Positions 8,727 to 16,662 of a stretch of DNA of 64,000 nt are shown piece after piece. Origin of the DNA: Inquilinus limosus DSM 16000 (lineage in GTDB: Bacteria; Pseudomonadota; Alphaproteobacteria; DSM-16000; Inquilinaceae); contig NZ_AUHM01000029.1 of NCBI RefSeq assembly GCF_000423185.1, positions 1 through 64,000 of the forward strand, read 5' to 3'. A program made the position numbers and the translations under genes. Below the pieces are notes generated by a model that had not been told where the DNA came from, made no database searches, and saw only the letters and a list, made by a program, of their open reading frames with translations. Within the stretch, counting starts at the first letter, position 1. Each line of letters begins with the position of its first letter.

Positions 8727-9941
8727 ATGACCGCACAGACGCCGGCACGGGATATTCGGATCGATTTCTTCCGTGGTCTCGCGCTGATCATAATATTCAT
8801 CAACCATACGCCCGGGAACATTGTCGGAATGTTCACGCCGCGGGTGTATGGGTTGAGCGATGCGGCGGAAATTTTCATCTTCCTCGCCGGCCTGTCCTCG
8901 GCGATGGCCTTCGGCCGCAGCTTCGACCGCGCCGGCTTCCTGGCCGGATTCGGCCGCGTGGCCCAGCGCGTCTGGCAGCTCTACCGCGCCCATATCGGCC
9001 TGTTCATCGCCATCTGCGGCATCATCGTCGGGGCGAACAGCATCTTCGCCGAGCCGAACTACATCTCGCGGCTGGGCATCGACCGGTTCTTCGACAGCCC
9101 GGGCAGGTCGCTGTTCGAGCTGCTGTCGCTGCACTACGTGCCGCATTACTTCGACATCCTGCCGCTCTACATGCTGCTGCTGGCGGCGATCCCGGCGATG
9201 GTGCTGCTGTCGCGGATCTCGCCGGTGCTGGTGGTGATCGGCTCGGCCGTGCTCTATGTCGGCGCGGTGGCCGGCGGCTGGAATCTCACGGCCGACAGCA
9301 CCGACGGCCGCGGCTGGTTCTTCAACCCCTTCGCCTGGCAGGTGCTGTTCGTCGCCGGCTATGGCTACGGCGCCGGCTGGTTCGAGGTGCCGCGGGCGAC
9401 GCGCGGCCGGATCACCGCGGCGCTGATCTATCTCGTCTTCTGCGCGGCGCTGGCGCTGTCGCTGGTGCGGCTGGACGGCGGCCTGTTCGCCGGGATGCGC
9501 GACATCCTCGAGCCGCTGGCACGCAAGACCGATATCGGCCCGCTGCGCCTGCTGCACTTCTTCGCCCTGGCCTATGTCGTGGTGTCGCTGCTGCGCGCCG
9601 CGCCGGGCCTGATCACCCCGCGGGGGGCGGAGCCGATGGCCCTGATGGGCCGGCACTCGCTGTCGGTGTTCCTGCTCGGCATGGCCCTGTCCTTCATCGG
9701 CGGCATCGTCCTCGACCAGGCGGGCACCGGGATCCTGCCGCATCTCGCGGTCAATCTCGGCGGCATCGCTCTGCTCTGGCTCTGGGCCCGCGGCGCCGCC
9801 TGGTTCAACGGCCAGCCCTGGAAGCGCCGCGCCGCCGCGCCGCGGCCGGTCACGGCCCACCGAATCCGTCCAGCCCGGATCGCGCCGATGCCGGCCCCGG
9901 CCATGGCCCGGCTGCGCCTGGCCCCGCGGCGGGCGCTGTAG
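8727..9941 (+). CDS. OpgC-family membrane acyltransferase-like protein
   Basis: This 404-residue integral membrane protein has about ten hydrophobic segments and resembles OpgC, which transfers succinyl groups to osmoregulated periplasmic glucans. The N-terminal RDIRIDFFRGLALIIIFINH contains the conserved Arg/Asp/Phe-Phe-Arg-Gly and His seen in this family. It is followed by the YGLSDAAEIFIFLAGLSSA segment. The C-terminal tail of about 60 residues is Arg/Ala/Pro-rich and probably cytoplasmic. It is transcribed divergently from the hydrolase operon and lies downstream of an EcfG-type promoter, which would suit an envelope-stress role. A strong hairpin follows it. Confidence 0.85.
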   Translation: MTAQTPARDIRIDFFRGLALIIIFINHTPGNIVGMFTPRVYGLSDAAEIFIFLAGLSSAMAFGRSFDRAGFLAGFGRVAQRVWQLYRAHIGLFIAICGIIVGANSIFAEPNYISRLGIDRFFDSPGRSLFELLSLHYVPHYFDILPLYMLLLAAIPAMVLLSRISPVLVVIGSAVLYVGAVAGGWNLTADSTDGRGWFFNPFAWQVLFVAGYGYGAGWFEVPRATRGRITAALIYLVFCAALALSLVRLDGGLFAGMRDILEPLARKTDIGPLRLLHFFALAYVVVSLLRAAPGLITPRGAEPMALMGRHSLSVFLLGMALSFIGGIVLDQAGTGILPHLAVNLGGIALLWLWARGAAWFNGQPWKRRAAAPRPVTAHRIRPARIAPMPAPAMARLRLAPRRAL

Positions 9942-9964
9942 CCGATCACCGCCGCCCGAACCGG

Positions 9965-9999
9965 ATCGGCCGGATTCGCCGCCAGCGAATCCGGCCGAT
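9965..9999 (+). terminator. strong hairpin after the opgC-like gene
   Basis: ATCGGCCGGATTCGC (9965-9979) and its exact complement (9985-9999) form a 15-bp perfect stem with a 5-base loop, 23 bases after the opgC-like stop codon. The bases after it are GTCTTTCC, so the U-tract is short. It is a plausible but not classical intrinsic terminator. Confidence 0.5.
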
Positions 10000-10211
10000 G
10001 TCTTTCCGAATACTGTCCGTTCGTTCCGCCCAGTCGATCGACGGAATGATCCGCCTCGTCCGTGTATTGGATCGGAAGGGGCCTGGGATATGACAAGTTA
10101 TCCGGCGGCCCTGTGGGTAGTTCCAAGGTTCGCCGTGAAGTTGCCATGGAATTGCCTTAATTGGAAAACGGCGTGCCGACTGGAACGGAAGCCGGTCGGC
10201 TGGAGACGAGT

Positions 10212-10550
10212 ATGGTTGCCGGTTCGTTGAGGTCTCGCATCTCGCGGGTTGGTGTTGTCGGGGTCTTGGCTGTCCTGGCGGCCTGCGGGCCGACCCCGGG
10301 CGAGATGCAGCTGAACTACGCCTCGCAGCAATGCTCCTACGGCGATCCCTATGCCTGCGATTCCCTCGGCCCGCTGTCCTACCAGGCCCAGGCCGAGCGG
10401 CAGCAGCAGGACACCAACACCGCCCTGGCGGCCGGCCTGCTGGCGGTCGGCGGCATCGCCCTGGGCGCGGCCCTGGCCGATGACGACGACGGCTACCGTC
10501 ACCACCGTCACTACCGCCGCGGCGGCTGGGGACGTCGCGGCCACTGGTGA
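10212..10550 (+). CDS. small lipoprotein with Asp- and His/Arg-rich tail
   Basis: This 112-residue predicted lipoprotein has an Arg-containing n-region, a Val/Leu/Ala-rich core and a lipobox Leu-Ala-Ala-Cys with Cys25. Two further cysteines (in QQCSYGDPYACDS) follow soon after. A glycine/alanine hydrophobic stretch lies near residue 80, followed by four consecutive Asp and a tail rich in His, Arg, Tyr and Gly. ATG 10212 is chosen because GGAGACGAG lies immediately upstream at 10202-10210 and because it places the signal peptide at the N-terminus. The upstream 270 bases hold only a hairpin and a relatively AT-rich promoter-like stretch. I do not recognise a named family. Confidence 0.75.
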   Translation: MVAGSLRSRISRVGVVGVLAVLAACGPTPGEMQLNYASQQCSYGDPYACDSLGPLSYQAQAERQQQDTNTALAAGLLAVGGIALGAALADDDDGYRHHRHYRRGGWGRRGHW

Positions 10551-10589
10551 GGCGGGCGCGGCCGGGGCGACCGCGCCCGGCCGCTTCTC

Positions 10590-11297
10590 TCAGTCGTAGC
10601 TCAGCTGCGGATACCAGTCCGTGCCCCGGCCCTCCGGCGTGCAGTCCAGCACCATCCACAGCGGCGCCGGGTCGGGGGCGCCGCGCGGATCCTGGCCGGG
10701 ATCGGCGGTGCTGCCGGTCATCTCGCCCGCCCAGAAGTGGCGGATGGTGCCGTCGCGGCGGGTGAACACGTTCAGGGCCGGGATGTCCGACCCGTCGGGC
10801 GCGACGCCGAAATAGTCCCGCGAATAGGCGCCGTCGACATCGCTGTACAGGCGCAGGTCCCGCCAGCCGCGCTCGCGCTTCCACGCGGCCAGCCGGGCAT
10901 AGGGCGAGCGGGCGACCACGGCCAGCGAGACGCGCTGGCCGATATCGGCGGCATTGCCCTCCCAGGCGCCCAGCAGGTTGGTGCACATCGGGCAGGGGCG
11001 CTCGCGCTGCGGCCCGAACATGTAGCTGTAGATCACCAGCGTCTGCTTGTCGCCGAACAGCCCCGCGAGGTCGGTGGGGCCCTCGGCGCCCTCGAAGCGG
11101 TAGCCGCCGGTCACCGGCCCGCCCGGCGGCAGGGCGCGGCGCTGGGCGGCCACACGCTCGATATGCCGCCGCAGCTCGATCTCCTCGGCCAGCAGGGCGG
11201 TGCGGGCGGCGCGGTACTCGGCGCTCTCATTGGGGATCCGGACGGGATTGGCGCGGGCCAGCTCGGCCGCGGGAATCAGGGTGTTGCTCTCGGCCAT
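10590..11297 (-). CDS. DUF899 thioredoxin-like family protein
   Basis: This 235-residue protein matches the DUF899 family, a thioredoxin-fold group of unknown reaction. A Tyr-Ser-Tyr-Met-Phe-Gly-Pro segment is followed by Arg-Pro-Cys-Pro-Met-Cys, a CxxC-type motif near residue 100. Then come the typical ARSPYARLAAWKRERGW and GVAPDGSDIPALNVFTR segments. There is no signal peptide, so it is probably cytosolic. A GGAGGA ribosome site precedes the start. It stands alone between a convergent small lipoprotein and the broken oxidase gene. Redox function is inferred from fold and CxxC only. Confidence 0.88.
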   Translation of the reverse strand: MAESNTLIPAAELARANPVRIPNESAEYRAARTALLAEEIELRRHIERVAAQRRALPPGGPVTGGYRFEGAEGPTDLAGLFGDKQTLVIYSYMFGPQRERPCPMCTNLLGAWEGNAADIGQRVSLAVVARSPYARLAAWKRERGWRDLRLYSDVDGAYSRDYFGVAPDGSDIPALNVFTRRDGTIRHFWAGEMTGSTADPGQDPRGAPDPAPLWMVLDCTPEGRGTDWYPQLSYD

Positions 11298-11382
11298 CGG
11301 ACGGTCCTCCTCATGGGTCGACGCAACTGGTCGACGGCGCGGTGCCGGATTCGACAGCGGAGCGAATTCTAGCCCATGACGG

Positions 11383-12793
11383 CTACGGCAGGACCACCTT
11401 GCCCGGATTCATGATCCCGGCCGGATCGATCGCCCGCTTGATCCGGCGCATCAGGTCGATCTCGACCGGCGATTTCCGTTCCGCGATCTCGTCGCGCTTC
11501 AGCAGGCCGACGCCGTGCTCGGCGCTGATCGACCCGCCCATGGCGGCGACGATGTCATGCACCCGGTGGGCGATCTCCTCCCAGCGGGCCATGAAGGCAT
11601 CGCGGTCGGCGCTCGGGCTGGTTCAGGTTGAAATGGATGTTGCCGTCGCCGAGATGGCCGAAGGGCACCACCCGCACGCCCGGGATCGCCGCCTCGACCG
11701 CCGCCGTCGCCCGCTCCAGGAACTCCGGCACCTTCGCCACCGGCACGGCGATGTCGTGCTTGATCGCCCCGCCCTCGAAGCGCTGGCCCTCGACGATCGC
11801 TTCGCGCAAATGCCAGAAGGCCTTGCGCTGCGCCTCGCTCGACGCGATCGCGGCGTCGGCCACCAGCCCGGCTTCGAAGCCGCCGGCCAGAATCATCTCC
11901 AGCTGCTCCGCCAGCGGCGCGTCGGCGGCGGGGGACGACAGCTCCAGCAGCACGTACCAGGGGTGGCGCTCGCTCAGCGGATCGACGGTGCCGGCGACAT
12001 GGCGCAGGGCGAAGTCGACGGCCAGGCGCGGCATCAGCTCGACCCCGGTGACCGATCCGCCGGCCTCGGCGCGGGCGCGGCCGAACAGGGCGACGGCGGC
12101 GGCCGGATCCGGCACCGCGACCAGCGCCGCGGCGACGCTGCGCGGCCGCGGGAACAGCTTCAGCACCGCGGCGGTGATCACGCCCAGCGTGCCTTCGGCG
12201 CCGATGAACAGCTGCTTCAGGTCGTAGCCGGTGTTGTCCTTGCGCAGAGCCCGCAGCCCGTCCCAGACCCGGCCGTCGGGCAGCACCACCTCGAGGCCCA
12301 GCACCAGGTCGCGGGTGTTGCCGTAGCGCAGCACCGCGGTGCCGCCGGCATTGGTCGACAGGTTGCCGCCGATGCGGCAGCTGCCCTCGGCGCCCAGGCT
12401 CAGCGGGAACAGCCGGTCCGCCGCTTCGGCCGCCGTCTGCACCTGGGCCAGGATCACCCCGGCCTCGACCGTGATGTGGTCGCCCTCGGCGTCGACCTCG
12501 CGGATCCGGGTCAGCCGGTCGGTGGACAGCAGGACCTGGCCGGCCTCGGCGACGGCGCCGCCGCACAGGCCGGTGTTGCCGCCCTGCGGCACGATGCCGA
12601 TGCCGCGCTCGGCGCACAGCTTGACCACCGCCGCCACCTCGGCTGTCGACGCCGGCCGCACCACGATGCCGGCCGTGCCTCGGTACTTGCCGCGCCATTC
12701 CTTCAGATAGGGCTCCAGATCCGCTTCGCTGCGCAGCACGCCCTGCGGGCCGGTGACGGCGATCAGGGCGTCGAGCAGCGCGGCGTCGGTCAT
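11383..12793 (-). pseudogene. FAD-linked oxidase (GlcD/D-lactate dehydrogenase-like), frameshifted
   Basis: Read from 12793, the protein has the FAD-binding type 4 domain (GIGIVPQGGNTGLCGGAV, then GGNLSTNAGGTAVLRYGNTRDL) and most of the C-terminal oxidase domain to FGHLGDGNIHFNLNQPE. The frame then runs into unrelated sequence and stops at 11555. The expected continuation, including the SAEHGVGLLKR cofactor-binding motif and the usual NPGKVVLP end, lies in a different frame from about 11607 down to the TAG at 11383. One extra or two missing bases near 11607-11614 would explain this. The intact product would be about 470 residues, oxidising a 2-hydroxy acid. This is either a real lesion or an assembly error. 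Confidence 0.85.
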
Positions 12794-12803
12794 CGTTTGC
12801 TCC

Positions 12804-13772
12804 CTATGGGCGGGGCGCCGCGGCGCGGCGCAGCCGGTCGTTGATGGCGGCGCCCAGGCCGGTCTCGGGGATCGGCGCCACGGCGATGGTGCCGGCGCCG
12901 GTCTTGTCCAGCGCCCGCAGCATGGCGAACAGGTTGGCGGCCGCCTCGGCCAGATTGCCCTTCTCGCTGAGGTTCATCACCTTCGGGCCGCTGCGCAGGT
13001 CGGGGCCGAAGGTCAGCAGCACCTCGTCCGGGCCGATGGGACCGGCGTTCAACCGAACCTGCGCTCGCGGCGCGTAGTGGCTGGCCAGCTGGCCGGGCGA
13101 GGCCGGCCGGTCCGGGTCCCACTCCGGCACGGCGACGGGGCCCAGCAGCGCGGTCAGCTCCTCGATCGTCACCCCGCCGGGGCGCAGCAGCATCGGCCGC
13201 TCGCCGGTCAAGTCCAGCACCGTCGATTCCAGGCCGACGGCGCAGCGCCCGCCGGCCACCACCAGCGACACCCGGCCGGACAGCCCGTCAAGCACGTGCT
13301 GCGGCGTGGTCGGGCTGACGGCGCCGGAGACATTGGCGCTGGGTGCCGCCACCGGCCGGCCGACGGCGGCCAGCAGGCGCCGCGCCGCCGGATGCGCCGG
13401 CACCCGGATCGCCAGGCTGTCGAGCCCGGCCGAGGCCAGCAGCGACACCGGGCAGCTCTCGCGCCGCGGCAGCACCAGGGTCAGCGGCCCGGGCCACAGC
13501 GTCTCGGCGACGCGGCGGGCACGCTCGTCGAACAGCACCAGATCCTCGGCCTGCTCGGCCTCGGCCAGGTGGCAGATCAGCGGGTTGAAGCTGGGGCGCC
13601 GCTTGGCCTCGAAGATCGCGGCCACGGCGCGGTCGTTGGTGGCGTCGCCGCCCAGGCCGTAGACCGTCTCGGTCGGGAAGGCGACCAGCTTGCCCTCGCG
13701 CAGCAGCGCCGCGGCGCGGGCGATGCCGGCCGGGCCGTCGTCGACGATCTCGGTCTTGAGGGAACTGTCCAT
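12804..13772 (-). CDS. threonylcarbamoyl-AMP synthase, Sua5 type
   Basis: This 322-residue long-form (Sua5/YwlC) enzyme makes threonylcarbamoyl-AMP from threonine, bicarbonate and ATP for the t6A37 modification of ANN-decoding tRNAs. The N-terminal YrdC domain shows GKLVAFPTETVYGLGGDA, KRRPSFNPLICHL, WPGPLTLVLPR and the AAPSANVSG motif near residue 145. The C-terminal Sua5 domain follows a SPGQLASHYAPR linker motif typical of the family. It lies ten bases upstream of the frameshifted oxidase gene on the same strand, so the two are probably co-transcribed with tsaC/sua5 first. The length agrees with Sua5 proteins (about 320-350). Confidence 0.94.
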   Translation of the reverse strand: MDSSLKTEIVDDGPAGIARAAALLREGKLVAFPTETVYGLGGDATNDRAVAAIFEAKRRPSFNPLICHLAEAEQAEDLVLFDERARRVAETLWPGPLTLVLPRRESCPVSLLASAGLDSLAIRVPAHPAARRLLAAVGRPVAAPSANVSGAVSPTTPQHVLDGLSGRVSLVVAGGRCAVGLESTVLDLTGERPMLLRPGGVTIEELTALLGPVAVPEWDPDRPASPGQLASHYAPRAQVRLNAGPIGPDEVLLTFGPDLRSGPKVMNLSEKGNLAEAAANLFAMLRALDKTGAGTIAVAPIPETGLGAAINDRLRRAAAPRP

Positions 13773-13901
13773 GTCCGCTCTATAGCCCGATCCGGCGCCG
13801 CGGCGCCATGCGCTCAGGGGGAAGCCGCCATCCCCGGACCGGACATCTCATGTTGCGCTGCAGCAAAAGCCGCGCGACACTCCCGCAAAACGGAGGGGCG
13901 C

Positions 13902-14516
13902 ATGGCCGGCCGGACCATCACCGTGGCGCAGCAGAAGGGCGGGGCGGGGAAGACCACGCTGGTGGCGCATCTCGCCGCCGCCTTCGTCCGCTCGGGCCTC
14001 ACGGTCGCCACCATCGACATCGACCCGCAGGGCAGCCTCAGCCGCTGGGTCGAGGCGCGCGGCGACGATCCCGGCTTCACCCATCTGCGCATCACCGGCT
14101 GGCGAGTGCCGGCGGAGGTCGACCGCGCCCGGGCCAAGCACGACCTGGTGCTGATCGACAGCCCGCCGCATGCCGCCTCGGACGCGCGCATCGCGGTGCG
14201 GGCGGCGCAGCTGGTCCTGGTGCCGATCCAGCCCAGCCCGATGGACCTGTGGGCGACGCAGCCGACCCTGGATTTGGCGGCGGAGGAGAAGGTGCCGGCC
14301 CGGATCGTGCTGAACCGGGTGCCGTCCCGCTCCAAGGTCGCGGATGCGCTGGAGCTCGAGATCGGACGGCTCGGCATCCCGGTGCTGCCGGCCCGGATCG
14401 GCAACCGCACCGGCTTCGCCGCCGCGATGCTGGCCGGCCGCACCCTGGTCGAGACCGCGCCGGCCACCAAGGGGGCGGAGGAGATCGCGGCCCTGGCCGC
14501 GGCGCTGCGCGAGTAG
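13902..14516 (+). CDS. ParA/MinD-type ATPase without a neighbouring ParB
   Basis: This 204-residue P-loop ATPase of the ParA family has deviant Walker A KGGAGKTT (residues 12-19), a DIDPQGSLSRW segment (Walker A') and LVLIDSPPHA (Walker B). These proteins segregate or position cargo such as plasmids, chromosomes or protein clusters. No parB-like gene is adjacent and there is no N-terminal helix-turn-helix, so this is an orphan of the short ParA class. CGGAGGGG at 13891-13899 fixes the start. Upstream is a TTGCGCTGCAGCAA near-palindrome at 13853-13866. The cargo is unknown. Confidence 0.85.
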   Translation: MAGRTITVAQQKGGAGKTTLVAHLAAAFVRSGLTVATIDIDPQGSLSRWVEARGDDPGFTHLRITGWRVPAEVDRARAKHDLVLIDSPPHAASDARIAVRAAQLVLVPIQPSPMDLWATQPTLDLAAEEKVPARIVLNRVPSRSKVADALELEIGRLGIPVLPARIGNRTGFAAAMLAGRTLVETAPATKGAEEIAALAAALRE

Positions 14517-14529
14517 CCGGTCGACCTGC

Positions 14530-15039
14530 TCAATGCCGCGGCAGATGGGCCTCGGCGATCTCGACGACCCGCTCGATGGTGATGCCCTGCCGCTGATCGA
14601 CTGCGAGCGGATGGTCGGTCGGCTCCAGCTCGATGAACGGCCGGATCGGCGGCGGCCGCAAATGCAGCATCGTCTTCAGGTTCACGATCTCGGGATAGGT
14701 CTTCAGCGTTGCGGACAGCCAGCCGAAACGCGGCGCATGCCGGGCCCGGTCAGGCGCCTCCCAGGTCTCGAAGATCAGCGCCATACTCTCTTCCGACACC
14801 GACACCCAGACCCCCCAGGAGAACGGCTCGTCATGGCCGATGACGGGGATGTCGAGGCAGCCGCGGACATAGAAGGCCCGGTCGTCGATCGTGCACATGT
14901 CCTCGCTCAACAGCACCCGCGCCTCCCGCTCGGTTTCCGGGATGGCGTAGTAGTGCAGCGGCGCGGACGCCGAGAAGGCCAGCGGCAGTTCCTCATGCTG
15001 CCGGTCACAGCATGAGCAGGTCCAGGTGTACCGCAACAT
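14530..15039 (-). CDS. DUF2199 domain protein
   Basis: This 169-residue cytosolic protein resembles the DUF2199 family. It starts with YTWTCSCCDRQHEELPLAFSA, where three cysteines and a His could bind zinc. A CTIDDRAFYVRGCLDIPV segment and the WGVWVSVSEESM core typical of the family follow. ATG 15039 is preferred over 15048 because GAGGGG then sits nine bases upstream rather than touching the start. It converges with the ParA gene (stops 14 bases apart) and is divergent from the HisN-like gene. No biochemical role is known for the family. Confidence 0.8.
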   Translation of the reverse strand: MLRYTWTCSCCDRQHEELPLAFSASAPLHYYAIPETEREARVLLSEDMCTIDDRAFYVRGCLDIPVIGHDEPFSWGVWVSVSEESMALIFETWEAPDRARHAPRFGWLSATLKTYPEIVNLKTMLHLRPPPIRPFIELEPTDHPLAVDQRQGITIERVVEIAEAHLPRH

Positions 15040-15173
15040 CCGGCGCATCCCCTCGGTCGAACCGGGCCAGAATAGCAGGAGAGGGCGTGGCATGGCCCGC
15101 CTCGCTGAAGGCTTGCCCCTGCTTCCGTTTCCGGCGAGGCTGCGGCCTCCGCCCGCAGCCCCGAGTCCGCGCC

Positions 15174-15947
15174 ATGACCGCCGATCCCTTCGTCGCCTTC
15201 GCCGAAAGCCTCGCCGATGCCGCCCGCCCGGCGGCGCTGCGCTGGTTCCGCACCGGCCTCGCGGTCGAGGACAAGCCCGACGCCTCGCCGGTGACGCTGG
15301 CCGACCGCTCGGTCGAGCGGCAGATGCGGCAGATGATCGCCGACCGCTATCCCGAGCACGGCATCCTCGGCGAGGAGCACGGCCGCGAAGGCCTCGACCG
15401 CGATCTGGTCTGGGTGCTCGACCCGATCGACGGCACCCGCGCCTTCATCGCCGGCATCCCGCTGTTCGGCACGCTGATCGCCCTGACCCGGGGCGGGCGG
15501 CCTCTGGTCGGGGTGATCGAGATGCCGGCGCTGGGCGAACGCTTCGTCGGCCATGCCGGCCACCCGACCCTGGCCAACGGCAAGCCCTGCCACACCCGCG
15601 ACTGCGGTGGGCTGGGGAACGCCATCCTCTCCACCACCGCGCCGGAGATGTTCACGGGTGTCTCCGCCGCGGTGTTCGAGCGGCTGGCCGGCGCGGTCAA
15701 GTATCGCCGCTACGGCTGCGACTGTTACGCCTATGCCCTGATCGCGCTCGGCTGCATCGACGTGGTGATCGAGCGCGGCCTGCAGCCCTACGACTTCATG
15801 GCCCTGGTGCCGGTGATCGAGGGCGCGGGCGGCGTCATCACCGACTGGCAGGGCAAGCCGCTCGGGATCGACTCCTCGGGCGATGTCCTGGCCGCCGCCA
15901 CGCCGGCGCTGCACCGGGCGGCGCTGGAGCGGATCGGGGCCGGCTGA
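15174..15947 (+). CDS. hisN: inositol monophosphatase-family protein, HisN-like histidinol phosphatase
   Basis: This 257-residue Mg-dependent phosphatase of the inositol monophosphatase superfamily shows GILGEEHG (metal-binding Glu) near residue 66 and WVLDPIDGTRAFIAG near residue 80. The C-terminal GLQPYDFMALVPVIEGAGG carries the second metal-binding Asp. The DGTRAFI and YDFMAL variants are characteristic of the HisN-type histidinol-phosphate phosphatases of Actinobacteria and Alphaproteobacteria. No other his gene is nearby, so histidine synthesis is inferred from motifs only. The stop overlaps the following start (TGATG), indicating translational coupling to the deoxyribosyltransferase gene. 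Confidence 0.82.
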   Translation: MTADPFVAFAESLADAARPAALRWFRTGLAVEDKPDASPVTLADRSVERQMRQMIADRYPEHGILGEEHGREGLDRDLVWVLDPIDGTRAFIAGIPLFGTLIALTRGGRPLVGVIEMPALGERFVGHAGHPTLANGKPCHTRDCGGLGNAILSTTAPEMFTGVSAAVFERLAGAVKYRRYGCDCYAYALIALGCIDVVIERGLQPYDFMALVPVIEGAGGVITDWQGKPLGIDSSGDVLAAATPALHRAALERIGAG

Positions 15948-16396
15948 TGCCGCGGCTGTATTTCGCCGGGCCGCTGTTCTCGGCCGCCGAGCTCGCCTTC
16001 AACGCGGCGCTGGCGGAGAAGATCGAGGCGCTCGGCTTCACCGTCTTCCTGCCGCAGCGCGACGGAGTCGAGAGCAGCCGCGAGCCCTGGGTGGCGATGT
16101 CGCCGGACGAGCGGCGCCGGGCCATCTTCGAGCTCGACCGCGACTAGGTCTTCGCCTGCGACGTGCTGCTGTTCGTGCTCGACGGGCGGGTGCCGGACGA
16201 GGGCGCGGCGCTGGAGCTCGGCATGGCCTACGCCCATCGCCAGCTGGCGAAGCCGGGGCGCCGGCTGGTCGGGCTGCACACCGATTCCCGCGCCGCCTTT
16301 CTCGGCGCCCGGCTGAACCCGATGCTGGCGGTGCCGCTCGATGCCGTGTTCGACGACGAGGCGGCGCTGCTGGCCTATCTCGCCGGCATCCGCTGA
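15947..16396 (+). pseudogene. nucleoside 2-deoxyribosyltransferase-like gene with an in-frame amber codon
   Basis: The frame starts with MPRLYFAGPLFSAAEL, typical of nucleoside 2-deoxyribosyltransferases, which swap the base on deoxynucleosides. It is open for 66 codons to TAG at 16145-16147, then continues in the same frame for 82 more codons to TGA 16394-16396. The part after the amber has the expected FACDVLLFVLDGRVPDEGAALELG segment, including the likely catalytic glutamate. The codon before the expected Val-Phe is probably CAG (Gln) in relatives, so a single C-to-T change explains the stop. Without readthrough only an inactive 66-residue fragment forms. It is translationally coupled to the HisN-like gene. 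Confidence 0.85.
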
Positions 16397-16662
16397 CCGG
16401 CGCGGCCGCTGGACGGCTTCGTCCGCGGCTCACCCTGGCGGTCCCGATCAATAGACAACGTCGATCATTCGATCGGAAGTATCGATTTGAATATGGTGCT
16501 TCGCTGGCCGCATCGTGGCCGCGTGTCACGGTCCGATCCGGACCGGGCCGCTAGACCCTGTGCGAGACCAGACGGGCTCAGCCCGCCACGATCGCGTCAG
16601 ACCGGCATGGCGAACCTGCCATGGCGGCGGATCGGGCCAGCTCTTCTCCCAGGGAGACTGGA

